DNA of 47,693 nt from Flavobacterium columnare NBRC 100251 = ATCC 23463. Its GTDB lineage: Bacteria; Bacteroidota; Bacteroidia; Flavobacteriales; Flavobacteriaceae. Location of the stretch: contig NZ_PCMX01000063.1 of assembly GCF_002530675.1 (NCBI RefSeq), forward strand, positions 1 through 47,693, read 5' to 3'. The notes beneath the pieces were generated by a model that was given only the letters and a program-made list of their open reading frames with translations, was not told the DNA's origin and ran no database searches. Every line of letters starts with the position of its first letter. The first letter of the stretch is position 1. The translations under genes were made by a program, and so were the position numbers. Below are positions 1-8,056 of the stretch, in pieces.

Positions 1-342
1 CACTTTATGTTATCAACATAAAAAATTCGTTTTATAAAACTTTTTAATATCACTCTGCATCTATGAATCTTTTAATACAATAAACAAACTGTAATAAATC
101 ATCATAAAACAATGTTCATTTTTTCAACAGAAATAAAATTTGCTATCTCCTAAAAAGCAATAAAACATCACAAAGAATCTTTAATGAAAAGAAAAAATTT
201 AAAAGTAAAATTTAGAGGAGTCCGAAATACAAGTTTTCTTTTTAGATTAACTAATTGTACAATGAAATCAATCAAGTCTACAGACTTTGACTTGATCCTT
301 TATCCGCTTCTTGCCATAGATTTGACACAGATTTTAAGTAAA
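1..342. other. Non-coding stretch at the window start
   Basis: AT-rich sequence with no convincing gene. A short perfect inverted repeat (TTATGTT-ATC-AACATAA, 5-21) followed by an A-run and a second small one (atcaagtc/gacttgat, 271-296) are visible. Either could be a terminator remnant of a gene outside the window. An open frame at 184-384 runs through the tRNA terminator and has no protein-like character, so it is not annotated. Confidence 0.5.
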
Positions 343-381
343 AATCCCCAAAACTCTTTATATATTAGAGTTTTTGGGGAT
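343..381 (-). terminator. Rho-independent terminator of tRNA-Met
   Basis: Reading on the minus strand just after the tRNA, a long stem (aatccccaaaactct at 343-357 pairing with 367-381, one bulged base) is followed by a T-run. It lies 5 bp beyond the tRNA 3' end, so it most likely ends that transcript. Confidence 0.8.
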
Positions 382-385
382 TGAG

Positions 386-459
386 TAGCGAAGACGGGAG
401 TTGAACCCGTGACCTCAGGGTTATGAATCCTGCGCTCTAACCAACTGAGCTACCTCGCC
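386..459 (-). tRNA. tRNA-Met (anticodon CAT)
   Basis: The minus strand folds as a 74-nt cloverleaf: acceptor GGCGAGG paired with CTTCGCT plus discriminator A, D-arm GCTC...GAGC, anticodon loop TTCATAA and T-arm ACGGG-TTCAACT-CCCGT. The anticodon CAT, and the absence of initiator features such as a run of three G-C pairs in the anticodon stem, favour elongator Met. A CAT tRNA with lysidine (Ile2) cannot be fully excluded by eye. The 3' CCA is not encoded. A consensus promoter lies upstream and a strong terminator downstream, so this is a single-gene transcript. Confidence 0.95.
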
Positions 460-498
460 ATTTTTTTCTGTTGGTAACATCCTTCCCGAATGCGAGTG

Positions 499-528
499 CA
501 AATTTACAACTAAATTCAAGTTACGCAA
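499..528 (-). promoter_or_regulatory. Bacteroidetes-type promoter of tRNA-Met
   Basis: On the minus strand a TTG (526-528) is followed after 19 nt by TAAATTTG (506-499), an exact match to the Bacteroidetes primary-sigma consensus TTG-N19-TANNTTTG. The -7 element lies about 40 nt upstream of the mature tRNA 5' end. Confidence 0.75.
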
Positions 529-726
529 ACTTTTTTCTTATTTTTTTTTACTTTTTTTCAAATAAAAAATATAAAACACTCAAAAACAACGATTTAATTT
601 TTTTTTTTTTCTTTTAAAAGTAATCTTATTAGAACTCCAATTAGAAATATCCTCTATTTCATAAACAACAAACAAATACGCAATCAACATTCCAAGATAA
701 AAAGATAAATAAAAAAAACATTTTAC

Positions 727-757
727 TTGTTTTACTAACTCATATTATCTATATTTC
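727..757 (+). promoter_or_regulatory. Candidate promoter of the START-like gene
   Basis: TTG (727-729), 20 nt, then TATATTTC (750-757), one base off the TANNTTTG consensus and 16 nt before the ATG. This is a plausible but not perfect Bacteroidetes promoter. Confidence 0.4.
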
Positions 758-772
758 CAAAAAAAAATCATT

Positions 773-1165
773 ATGAACAATAAAATACGATACGAATTAG
801 AGTTCCCTATACATTCCTCTCCTCAGTTATTATATCAGTATATTTCTACGCCATCTGGATTACAAGAATGGTTTGCTAACAATGTTAATTCAAGAGGCGA
901 TTTCTTTACTTTTAAATGGGATGATTCAGAGGAAAAAGCACGTATTTTCTCTAAAAAAACAGGTGAAAAAATAAAGTTCAAATGGGTTGACGAAGAAAAC
1001 AAAGACACAGAGTATTATTTTGAACTTAGAATACTAGAAGATGATATTACAAAAGATGTTTCTCTAATGGTAGTTGATTTTGCCGAGGAAGATGATCTAT
1101 CAGAAGCCAAGATGCTTTGGGAAAATCAAATTTCTGATCTAAAACACGTTTTAGGATCTATTTAA
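773..1165 (+). CDS. START-like (SRPBCC superfamily) domain protein
   Basis: A 130-residue protein that matches in pattern the small single-domain START-like/AHSA1-type proteins conserved across Flavobacteriia. It opens with a beta strand (YELEFPIHSSPQLLYQYIS) and the typical 'GLQEWFANNV' helix, continues with alternating acidic beta strands (FKWDD, KFKWVDEE) and ends with a C-terminal amphipathic helix. SRPBCC folds bind hydrophobic ligands in a deep cavity, but no ligand is known for this group and none can be read from the sequence. No signal peptide is present, so it is cytoplasmic. A hairpin with a T-run follows its stop before the aminotransferase gene. Family assignment is fairly sure; function is unknown. 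Confidence 0.8.
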   Translation: MNNKIRYELEFPIHSSPQLLYQYISTPSGLQEWFANNVNSRGDFFTFKWDDSEEKARIFSKKTGEKIKFKWVDEENKDTEYYFELRILEDDITKDVSLMVVDFAEEDDLSEAKMLWENQISDLKHVLGSI

Positions 1166-1187
1166 AAAAGAATAAAACTTATCTTTG

Positions 1188-1209
1188 TCCCGATTTATCG
1201 GGATTTTTT
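1188..1209 (+). terminator. Terminator hairpin abutting the next start codon
   Basis: The stem cccgat/atcggg (1189-1194 with 1197-1202) is followed by six T and directly by the ATG of the aminotransferase at 1210. It looks like an intrinsic terminator of the START-like gene and would also shape the 5' end of the next message. Confidence 0.6.
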
Positions 1210-2022
1210 ATGGACAGATTTTTAACATTACAGGATAATAGGGCTTTTTTATACGGAGATGCTGTTTTTGAAACTTTAAAAGTACTAGACAATAAGGTAC
1301 TTTTTTCAGAAGATCATTATTTTAGATTGATGGCTTCTATGCGAATTTTACGAATGGAAATTCCTATAGATTTCACTTTAGAATACTTTGAAAATCAAAT
1401 ATTAGAAGCGGCAAGAAACTTAAAAATAGAGAGTTCTGCTCGCGTTCGTTTTAATGTCTTTAGAAAAAATGGTGGATTATATCTTCCTCAAACCAATGAA
1501 GTGGATTATTTTTCAACAGCCACTCCTTTAGAAAATACTATATATACAATCTCAAGCCTTCCTTACGAGGTAGATATTTACAAGGATTTTGTAATTACAA
1601 AACAACTTTTATCAACCATCAAAAGTACTAACAGAACGATAAATACAACGGGAAGCATTTATGCTAACGAAAACAACCTTGATAATTGCCTGTTATTAAA
1701 CCATGAAAAAAACATAATTGAAGCTCTAAACGGCAATATTTTCATGATTAAAGATGGCATTTTAACGACTCCTCCTCTTTCTGAAGGCTGTATCAATGGA
1801 ATCATGAGAAAACAATTACTTCTAATCGCTCAAAACATAGAAACGTTAAAAGTAGAAGAAAGACCTATATCTCCTTTTGAATTACAAAAAGCGGATGAGT
1901 TATTCATAAGCAACGTAATTAGGGGAATACAACCTATAACTAGATATCGTAAAAAAGAGTATCAAACAAGCACATCCGAGTTATTGGTTTTAAAATTAAA
2001 CACAAAAATAAGATTGTTTTAA
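1210..2022 (+). CDS. PLP-dependent class IV aminotransferase (4-amino-4-deoxychorismate lyase / branched-chain type)
   Basis: A 270-residue fold-type IV PLP enzyme. The N-terminal 'RAFLYGDAVFETLKV' and 'DHYFRLMASMRIL' segments are the class IV signature. 'TIKSTNRTINTTGS' lies where the PLP-lysine loop is expected (K near residue 138), and the C-terminal part keeps 'EALNGNIFMIKDG' and 'EGCINGIMR'. Family members act as branched-chain aminotransferase, D-amino-acid aminotransferase or aminodeoxychorismate lyase (PabC), and the sequence alone does not decide; folate-related PabC activity is a reasonable guess for this short form. The start lies right after a terminator-like hairpin, and no ATG exists upstream in frame. 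The N-terminus is some 10-15 residues shorter than I would expect for relatives. The 3' end overlaps the convergent yqgE by 4 bp. Confidence 0.8.
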   Translation: MDRFLTLQDNRAFLYGDAVFETLKVLDNKVLFSEDHYFRLMASMRILRMEIPIDFTLEYFENQILEAARNLKIESSARVRFNVFRKNGGLYLPQTNEVDYFSTATPLENTIYTISSLPYEVDIYKDFVITKQLLSTIKSTNRTINTTGSIYANENNLDNCLLLNHEKNIIEALNGNIFMIKDGILTTPPLSEGCINGIMRKQLLLIAQNIETLKVEERPISPFELQKADELFISNVIRGIQPITRYRKKEYQTSTSELLVLKLNTKIRLF

Positions 2023-2579
2023 TTATAAATAGGGTTTTCGGGAGCGTTTGACCAAACTAAATACTCTCCTCCTTGTTCTATTATTTTTTCTCTCCAAAAA
2101 TTAGACGATGATTTCCCTATTATATTGTTACTCAAATCATTTTCAGAAATAATCCAAGAATGAGACTCTAATTCGTTTTGTAATTGCTCTGCATCCCAGC
2201 CTGAATAACCTAAGAAAAAACGTATATTATTTTTATTGATTTTTTCGTTATTTATCAATTCTTTCGTTTGTTGAAAATCACCACCCCAATAAATTCCAGA
2301 GGCGATTTCCACACTTCCTGATATTAAATGTGGCACATTATGTATAAAATACAAATTATCTTGCTCAACAGGTCCTCCATTGTATATTTTAAACGAAGCT
2401 GATATTTCTGGAATCAAATCCTTAATAGTATAATTCAATGGTTTATTCAAAATAAACCCTATAGACCCCTCTTCATTATGATCTGCTAACAAAACCACCG
2501 ATCTGTTAAAAGATAAGTCTCCTATAATAGAGGGTTCGGCTATTAACAAATGTCCTTTTTGTGGTTTAATTACTACCAT
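2019..2579 (-). CDS. YqgE/AlgH family protein
   Basis: This 186-residue protein is recognisable from 'KGHLLIAEPSIIGDLSFNRSV', 'GSIGFILNKPL', 'YNGGPVEQDNLYFIHN' and 'FLGYSGWDAEQLQNEL', which are hallmarks of the YqgE/AlgH (DUF179) family. These cytoplasmic proteins are widespread but biochemically undefined; in pseudomonads a member affects alginate regulation. An in-frame extension up to 2657 exists but is a low-complexity F/I/Y-rich stretch, so the Met at 2579 (MVVIKPQKG) is the better start. The gene is convergent with the aminotransferase (4-bp overlap) and is preceded by the hup terminator. Confidence 0.92.
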   Translation of the reverse strand: MVVIKPQKGHLLIAEPSIIGDLSFNRSVVLLADHNEEGSIGFILNKPLNYTIKDLIPEISASFKIYNGGPVEQDNLYFIHNVPHLISGSVEIASGIYWGGDFQQTKELINNEKINKNNIRFFLGYSGWDAEQLQNELESHSWIISENDLSNNIIGKSSSNFWREKIIEQGGEYLVWSNAPENPIYN

Positions 2580-2652
2580 ATCTATTCTTTTGTAACTAAA
2601 TTTAACAAATAAAATAATTATAAACAAAAAATAATTATAAAAAAATAAAAAA

Positions 2653-2676
2653 GCCACGTAAAGTCGTGGCTTTTTA
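2653..2676 (-). terminator. Terminator of hup
   Basis: The perfect stem gccacgt..., (2653-2659 with 2664-2670) is flanked by A-runs and T-runs. It lies just downstream of hup on the minus strand and could also work in the other direction. Confidence 0.75.
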
Positions 2677-2694
2677 TATAATATTATAAAACTA

Positions 2695-2970
2695 TTATTT
2701 ATTAACAGCTCCTTCTAATTCTGCACCTGCTTTAAATTTTACTACGTTTTTAGCTTCAATTTTAATAGTGTTCCCTGTTTGGGGATTTCTTCCTTCTCTA
2801 GCCGCTCTTGTAGATACTGACCATGATCCGAATCCTACTAAAGCAACTTTACCACCTTTACTTAAAGTTCCTTCAACATTACTTAAAAATGACTCTAATG
2901 CAGCCTTTGCAGCAGCTTTAGTAATTCCTGCATCAGCAGCCATAGCATCGATTAAATCTGATTTGTTCAT
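2695..2970 (-). CDS. hup: HU family DNA-binding protein
   Basis: A 91-residue histone-like protein with the full bacterial HU/IHF layout: an N-terminal helical dimerisation part (MNKSDLIDAMAADAGITKAA), 'VALVGFGSWSV' and the DNA-intercalating arm tip 'REGRNPQTGNTIKI'. It compacts DNA as a homodimer in the nucleoid. The gene is monocistronic, with a textbook Bacteroidetes promoter upstream and an intrinsic terminator downstream. The open frame on the opposite strand is its mirror image. Confidence 0.97.
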   Translation of the reverse strand: MNKSDLIDAMAADAGITKAAAKAALESFLSNVEGTLSKGGKVALVGFGSWSVSTRAAREGRNPQTGNTIKIEAKNVVKFKAGAELEGAVNK

Positions 2971-3016
2971 AATAATTAGTTATTAATTGATAGGTTAATA
3001 TTAATTCTAAGCCCCA

Positions 3017-3046
3017 CAAATTTAGTAGGATTTCCTTACCGCACAA
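3017..3046 (-). promoter_or_regulatory. Bacteroidetes-type promoter of hup
   Basis: On the minus strand TTG (3046-3044), 19 nt, then TAAATTTG (3024-3017): an exact match to the Bacteroidetes -33/-7 consensus, giving a leader of roughly 40 nt before the hup ATG. Confidence 0.8.
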
Positions 3047-3142
3047 CATTTTTAACTCTTTTTTATTTATTTTTGCGACAAAAACCGTTTTAAAACTACG
3101 TAAAAAATATTTTTTGAGAGAAAATACTGATTTTAATGTAAG

Positions 3143-4093
3143 CTATTCTACTTTTAAATATTCTGTAAAACGCATTCCATTTAGTAATTCTTGAGCATTC
3201 ATTCTTTTCTTACCTGGAAATTGTAAAGACTTAATTTTTAAAAAACCTCCTTCTAAAGCCACTCTAATTTCTTTTTTGGTATGTTCTACTTTTCCTATTG
3301 CTAATTCATGTGTCATTATTTCTTTTTCTACCTCATACAATTTAACACTCCATTGCTCCTCTTGATCTACAAAAGTACAATAGGCGGCAGGATAAGGCGC
3401 TAAACCACGAATTTGATTATAAACCGCATCTAAACCTTTATTAAAATTAACTTTACAGTTCTCTCGATCTAATTTATACGCTGTTTTTATTTCTGGTGAA
3501 TCTTTTTGTAAAACAGTAACCACATTAGCATTTGCTATTTTCTCTAAGGTTTCCACAACTGCTTCACAACCTAAACTCATTAAACGATCATGCAATTGTC
3601 CAGCATTTTCATCTGGCAAAATAGGCATTTCTTTACTCAAAATCATAGCTCCTGTATCAATCTTATCATCTATAAAAAAGGTAGTCACACCTGTTTTAGT
3701 CTCTCCATTAATAATCGCCCAATTAATGGGTGCGGCACCACGGTATTCGGGCAACAACGAAGCATGAAGGTTAAAGGTTCCTAATTCTGGCATTTTCCAA
3801 ACAACTGCGGGCAACATGCGAAAAGCGACGACAACTTGTAAATTAGCCTCTAAGGATTTTAACTCTTGTAAGAAACTCTCGTCTTTGAGATTTGTTGGCT
3901 GCAATAAACGTAATTCTTTTTCTAGAGCGTATTCTTTAACAGCTGAATATTTAATTTTTTGCCCTCTTCCTGCGGGTTTATCTGGAGCTGTAATAACTCC
4001 TACTACTTCGTATTTATTTTCTTTGACTATGGCATCCAAAATTCCTACAGCAAATTCTGGCGTTCCCATAAAAACAATTCGCAATGATTTCAT
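3143..4093 (-). CDS. fmt: Methionyl-tRNA formyltransferase
   Basis: A 316-residue enzyme that formylates Met-tRNA(fMet) using 10-formyltetrahydrofolate for translation initiation. The N-terminal Rossmann part begins 'RIVFMGTPEFAVGILDAI'. The formyltransferase signature 'LLPEYRGAAPINWAIINGETKTGVT' holds the catalytic region (the family Asn/His/Asp triad; 'NLHASLLP' and the later Asp are visible), and the C-terminal domain binds tRNA ('VYNQIRGLAPYPAAY'). Length is normal. The start overlaps the recQ stop (TAATG), so the two genes are translationally coupled with recQ first. Confidence 0.97.
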   Translation of the reverse strand: MKSLRIVFMGTPEFAVGILDAIVKENKYEVVGVITAPDKPAGRGQKIKYSAVKEYALEKELRLLQPTNLKDESFLQELKSLEANLQVVVAFRMLPAVVWKMPELGTFNLHASLLPEYRGAAPINWAIINGETKTGVTTFFIDDKIDTGAMILSKEMPILPDENAGQLHDRLMSLGCEAVVETLEKIANANVVTVLQKDSPEIKTAYKLDRENCKVNFNKGLDAVYNQIRGLAPYPAAYCTFVDQEEQWSVKLYEVEKEIMTHELAIGKVEHTKKEIRVALEGGFLKIKSLQFPGKKRMNAQELLNGMRFTEYLKVE

Positions 4094-5985
4094 TATTTAA
4101 GAATAAATTGATTTTTATGATCTAACTCGATCATATTGTACTCTAACATTTCCTTTAAGATTTCAAAAAGGATTTTCTCTTCTATATTTATTTTTTCTAA
4201 GATTTCTCGAGAACTTAATTTCTCTGTTTTTAATATTTTAAGTAATTCTTCTGTCAGATGTTCTTTGTTATAGATTTTCTTGTTTTTTTTTAAGCAATAG
4301 GAACAACTTCCGCAGTCTGCAACTCCAATTTCCCCGAAATAAGTAAGTATCAATTTACTTTTGCATTGGTTTTGGTCGTTTACATAAGCTACAACTGCTG
4401 CTAATTGACTTTTCTTTATTAGATTTTGTTTTTCTAAATATTTTGCTATTCTATTTATCGTACGATCATCTTCTCTTACTTCTAAAAAAGTTATTTTAGA
4501 TTCATTTTGAATAATTAATAAATGAACCATATTTTGTTCTTTCAGTTTTTGCAATAAGTTGAAAACCTTTTCTTCTTTACAAAACGCCTGTTTTGCCACA
4601 AAAGAAGTATTGATATTGGTTTGAATTTCAAAAATCCCTGGATAATTTCTTAAAATAGTTGTTATAATAGCTTCTTCATCAGGATGAAAACTTATATAAC
4701 GTATTACTTCTTTTGATTCTACTATAAACTGAAGTTGTACTTTTTCGGACTGTTCATTTGAAAGCGAGATAATTCCTTGTCTATCCAAAAATTGTAACGC
4801 ATTAAAGGTTTTTAAAATAGGAAAATTATAATGTGTACAAAAACGATTTAAACTAAAAGTAAATTCTTCATTAATCCCTTCTCCGTAGGGAATTTGAAAA
4901 TAATTACACAATTTCTTATAAATTTCTTTCAAAAAAACTACGTCTGGCAAAACAGTAACAAACTGTTCTTGAGCATGAATAATATCATTATAAGACGCAA
5001 TCATAATAGCAAAAGCCTTTTGGCCTGCTCTACCCGCCCTGCCTGCTTCTTGATAATAACTTTCTAGGTTTTCAGGAAGGTTTACATGTATTACGGTCTT
5101 TACATTGGGTTTATCAATACCCATCCCAAAAGCATTTGTTGCAACCATAATCAAACGACTTTCATTCATCCATGATTCCATATTTTTTTCCTTATCCTTA
5201 GGCAATAAACCGCCATGGTAATAAGTTGCACTAAACCCAAGAGAATTTAATTGATTTGCATAATCTAAACATAATTTCCTATTCCTAACATATATGATAG
5301 AAGGTTCTGGGTTTTTGAGTAAAATTTGCTTGATTTTATAAAGTTTATCTTCTGATTTTATAACATGGTAGCTCAAATTATCTCGTGAAAACGATTTTTT
5401 AAAAATCTTAGGATTAATCAATCCTAAATTCAGCAATATATCTTGTTGAACTTCGGGAGTTGCAGATGCTGTAAGCGCAATAAAAGGAACTTTAGGAAAA
5501 GCTTTTTTTAATGTATTGATTTTTAAATACGAAGGTCTAAAATCGTATCCCCATTGAGAAACACAATGTGCTTCATCTACTGCTATTAGATGAATTGGTA
5601 AACTTTTAATTCGTTCTAATACCCAATCTTGTTCTAATCTCTCTGGAGATAAATATAAAAAATGATAATTACCAAACTGACAGTTATCCAACAGCTGTAT
5701 AAGCTCATCTGCATGAGTTCCTCCTGTTAAAGCTATTGCCTTAATACCTCTCTTCTGAAGTTGCCCCACCTGGTCTTTCATCAAGGCTACCAAAGGAGAC
5801 ACAACTAAACACAGCCCTCCACTAATCATTGCTGGAACCTGAAAACACAATGACTTGCCTCCTCCTGTTGGAAGAAGTGCAAACGTATCATGACCCTCTA
5901 GAACTGACTGAACAACCTCATCTTGAACAGGTCTAAAACTATCATATCCCCAATATTTTTGAAGAATTTCTAATGTTTTTTGCAA
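4093..5985 (-). CDS. recQ: RecQ family ATP-dependent DNA helicase
   Basis: A 630-residue superfamily 2 3'-5' helicase for recombination and fork repair. The Walker A motif PTGGGKS is near residues 39-45, the DEAH box at 137-140, the RecQ aromatic-rich loop 'HCVSQWGYDFRPSY' directly after it, and 'ATNAFGMGIDKPNV' and 'QEAGRAGRAGQ' follow as motifs V-VI. A C-terminal zinc ligand group 'DCGSCSYC' follows the winged-helix region, and there is no clear HRDC domain. It is the promoter-proximal gene of a recQ-fmt unit. Many Bacteroidetes carry more than one RecQ paralogue; this is the shorter HRDC-less type. Confidence 0.95.
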   Translation of the reverse strand: MQKTLEILQKYWGYDSFRPVQDEVVQSVLEGHDTFALLPTGGGKSLCFQVPAMISGGLCLVVSPLVALMKDQVGQLQKRGIKAIALTGGTHADELIQLLDNCQFGNYHFLYLSPERLEQDWVLERIKSLPIHLIAVDEAHCVSQWGYDFRPSYLKINTLKKAFPKVPFIALTASATPEVQQDILLNLGLINPKIFKKSFSRDNLSYHVIKSEDKLYKIKQILLKNPEPSIIYVRNRKLCLDYANQLNSLGFSATYYHGGLLPKDKEKNMESWMNESRLIMVATNAFGMGIDKPNVKTVIHVNLPENLESYYQEAGRAGRAGQKAFAIMIASYNDIIHAQEQFVTVLPDVVFLKEIYKKLCNYFQIPYGEGINEEFTFSLNRFCTHYNFPILKTFNALQFLDRQGIISLSNEQSEKVQLQFIVESKEVIRYISFHPDEEAIITTILRNYPGIFEIQTNINTSFVAKQAFCKEEKVFNLLQKLKEQNMVHLLIIQNESKITFLEVREDDRTINRIAKYLEKQNLIKKSQLAAVVAYVNDQNQCKSKLILTYFGEIGVADCGSCSYCLKKNKKIYNKEHLTEELLKILKTEKLSSREILEKINIEEKILFEILKEMLEYNMIELDHKNQFILK

Positions 5986-6029
5986 AAGTTAATTATTTAA
6001 ATAAGGCTAAAGTAATAACTTTAACAAAC

Positions 6030-6575
6030 TTATCCAATTACTTTAAGTTGATTACAAATAAAATCTACTCGCTTTTCTACTGTCCCTGTAGGAACTTCAA
6101 TTAATTGATAGCCATATTTCTGGTAAGTAAGTTTTAAATGCTCATAAATTATCTTTGCTTGCTCAAAATTTTCATAACGTGCTTCATCGCTTACATAGAT
6201 GTCTTCCCAAGGAGGTAAAACAAAAACCGTATCATAACGCATTTCATGGCATTGAGCATCAAAATGCTCAGGGTATTCATCGCCTATAAAATCCATATAA
6301 GCTAATACATCGGGCATCCCTCGATCAATAAAAACTAAATGGTTTTCTTCATTTCGCGCATTCTCATACTGTTTAATACGTCCATCCAACAACATTTGAC
6401 TAAACAACAATGGCTCTGTCAAAAACAACTGCTCAACTCCTTGTTTTTTAGCTTCTAAAGTCACCTCACGCGAAATCTCTGGATAGCAAACATATCCTTT
6501 TTCAACTAAGCTATTGATAATAGTAGTTTTACCTGTACCAGGTCCTCCTGTAATTACAACAATTCCTCTTTTCAA
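6030..6575 (-). CDS. P-loop ATPase/kinase of the AAA_28 type
   Basis: A 181-residue single-domain NTPase. Walker A GGPGTGKTT spans residues 10-18, and a switch-like 'PEISREVTLEAKKQG' is typical of the AAA_28 (NadR-like) family, as are 'VFIDRGMPDVLAYMDF' (Walker B region) and 'YENFEQAKIIYEHLKLTY'. Members resemble nucleotide or nucleoside kinases, but their substrates are mostly unknown. It sits 44 bp upstream of recQ on the same strand and may be cotranscribed with recQ-fmt. Confidence 0.85.
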   Translation of the reverse strand: MKRGIVVITGGPGTGKTTIINSLVEKGYVCYPEISREVTLEAKKQGVEQLFLTEPLLFSQMLLDGRIKQYENARNEENHLVFIDRGMPDVLAYMDFIGDEYPEHFDAQCHEMRYDTVFVLPPWEDIYVSDEARYENFEQAKIIYEHLKLTYQKYGYQLIEVPTGTVEKRVDFICNQLKVIG

Positions 6576-6646
6576 AACATCAATTTCAAGAACGCAAACT
6601 TAATCAAACTATTTCTTTTTTAAAAATGAAAAACAACGCTTATACA

Positions 6647-6858
6647 AACTAATACCATTTAAGCTTAAAATATACTGGGTTAAAAAGTAAAGTTCTCAAT
6701 ACGCTTTTTTTAAACAACTCGAACAGACGGTTGAGTTATATAATTGAAATCATCGTTAGTTCGAGCGCGAAGCGCATCGAGAAGCAACGCTAATTTTTGT
6801 TGCTTTTATAGATGTACTATTTTTAAAAAGAAAATTCAAAGTTTAAATGGTATAAGTT
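6647..6858. mobile_element. Candidate MITE with terminal inverted repeats
   Basis: A 212-bp intergenic segment bounded by 20-bp inverted repeats (6647-6666 and 6839-6858, 18 of 20 positions matching; core ATACCATTTAA). It has no coding capacity. It contains a locally GC-rich palindrome, tcga-gcgc-gaa-gcgc-atcga, at 6761-6780 that stands out in this AT-rich genome. The layout suits a non-autonomous transposable element or a long-stem structural repeat. No transposase is present and target duplication is not evident. The open frame 6744-7007 running through it is not gene-like. The remainder of the 6576-7010 gap holds only the DUF493 promoter. Confidence 0.5.
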
Positions 6859-6981
6859 TCGTTTTCTTACAGTTGCTTTTTATTTATTGTTTTTTTATTT
6901 TAGACAATATGGTCTATTCCCTTAAAAAAACAATAAAACACAAAGTAAAAATTCAACTTTCAAAAAAACCATTAAAAAGCT

Positions 6982-6989
6982 TATATTTG
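6982..6989 (+). promoter_or_regulatory. -7 element upstream of the DUF493 operon
   Basis: TATATTTG matches the TANNTTTG consensus exactly, 22 nt before the ATG at 7011. No clear TTG is seen at the expected -33 distance. Confidence 0.5.
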
Positions 6990-7010
6990 CCTATATTTAT
7001 AATGTAGAAG

Positions 7011-7298
7011 ATGGATAAGAAAACCACTGAATTTTATATTCGATTAAAAGAGGAATTAAATGCTGTAAATAAGGTTTGGCCTTCAAAATATTTATATAAA
7101 TTTATAGTACCTACTGACACTAATAAAATAAGTGCCGTAGAAAAAGCTTTTGATTGTATGGGAGCTGTAATAGATACTCGTCAATCAAAGAATGGAACAT
7201 TTACCAGTATATCGGTTGATGTAATAATGCCCAATGCAGAAGAAATCATAAAAAAATACCAAGAAGTATCAACTATCGAAGGGATAATTTCATTATAG
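7011..7298 (+). CDS. DUF493 family protein
   Basis: A 95-residue cytoplasmic protein with the ferredoxin-like pattern of the DUF493/YbeD family ('WPSKYLYKFIVPTDTNKISAV', 'GTFTSISVDVIMPNAEEII'). Such small proteins resemble ACT-type regulatory domains, but no ligand is established. It ends 1 bp before the DUF4290 gene, so the two are clearly in one operon that probably continues into murA. Confidence 0.88.
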   Translation: MDKKTTEFYIRLKEELNAVNKVWPSKYLYKFIVPTDTNKISAVEKAFDCMGAVIDTRQSKNGTFTSISVDVIMPNAEEIIKKYQEVSTIEGIISL

Positions 7299-7299
7299 A

Positions 7300-8022
7300 A
7301 TGAGTAGTACAAAATTTAATACCGATCAAGTTTTAGAAGCAATTCATTTTCTAGAGTATAACTCTGAAAGAAAATCACTTGCTATACCTGAATATGGGCG
7401 CCACCTTCATAACTTGATTAGTCAAGCGATTACGATTGAAAATCGAGAGGAACGCAATAAACTGGCAAAATACATTATAGGAGTCATGGGAGGAATGAAC
7501 CCTCATTTGCGCGATGTCCCTGATTTCCAACACAAGCTTTGGGATCAATTGTTTATCATGTCGGATTTCCTATTAGATGTAGATTCCCCTTACCCAATCC
7601 CTACTCGTGAAGTGATCAATATGAAAGCAGCTCCATTGCCTTACCCTCAAAACTTCCCAAAATACCGCTTTTATGGTAATAACATTACCTATATGATAGA
7701 TAAAGCAAACGAATGGGAAGATGGCGATCTTAAAAATGCTTTAATACGCGTGATTGCAAATCACATGAAAAAAAGTTATTTAAGTTGGAATAAAGATACC
7801 GTAACTGATGCGGTTATATTTGAGCATCTCTACGAATTATCAGACGGAAAAATAAATCTTTCTTCTACTACTGAGGAGCTATCCAATACTCATGATTTAA
7901 TGCGTACCAATAAAAGGACTTCTAACAAAATGCAAAGCAATAACAGCATTAGTAATAACAATGGTAAACATAAAAATCAGAAAAACATTCAACAAAAAAG
8001 ACCTTTTAAAAAAAATAACTAA
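7300..8022 (+). CDS. DUF4290 domain-containing protein
   Basis: A 240-residue protein whose first ~190 residues form a helical conserved domain found almost only in Bacteroidetes, always near murA ('IPEYGRHLHNLISQAI', 'MGGMNPHLRDVPDFQHKLWDQLFIM', 'FYGNNITYMI'). The last ~50 residues are a low-complexity Asn/Lys/Gln tail, likely disordered and basic. Function is unknown. Its tight placement between DUF493 and murA suggests a link to cell-envelope synthesis, which is inference only. Confidence 0.85.
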   Translation: MSSTKFNTDQVLEAIHFLEYNSERKSLAIPEYGRHLHNLISQAITIENREERNKLAKYIIGVMGGMNPHLRDVPDFQHKLWDQLFIMSDFLLDVDSPYPIPTREVINMKAAPLPYPQNFPKYRFYGNNITYMIDKANEWEDGDLKNALIRVIANHMKKSYLSWNKDTVTDAVIFEHLYELSDGKINLSSTTEELSNTHDLMRTNKRTSNKMQSNNSISNNNGKHKNQKNIQQKRPFKKNN

Positions 8023-8056
8023 GAGCCCGACAGCTCCATAACCTATAACTCAAAAC

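Larger units (their letters stand above)
460..772. other. Intergenic divergent promoter region
   Basis: This is 313 bp of very AT-rich DNA with long T and A homopolymers. It holds the tRNA promoter (minus strand) and a weaker candidate promoter for the START-like gene (plus strand). No gene is seen. Confidence 0.6.

Noticed and set aside
184..384. 66-codon open frame at the window start
   Set aside because: It overlaps the tRNA terminator, has no promoter or protein-like pattern, and is rich in chance AT codons.
2580..2657. 26-residue N-terminal extension of the YqgE protein
   Set aside because: The added sequence is an F/I/Y run overlapping the hup terminator; family members start at the downstream Met.
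6744..7007. 87-codon frame upstream of DUF493
   Set aside because: It runs through the inverted-repeat element and the DUF493 promoter, and its translation is low-complexity F/Y/K text.
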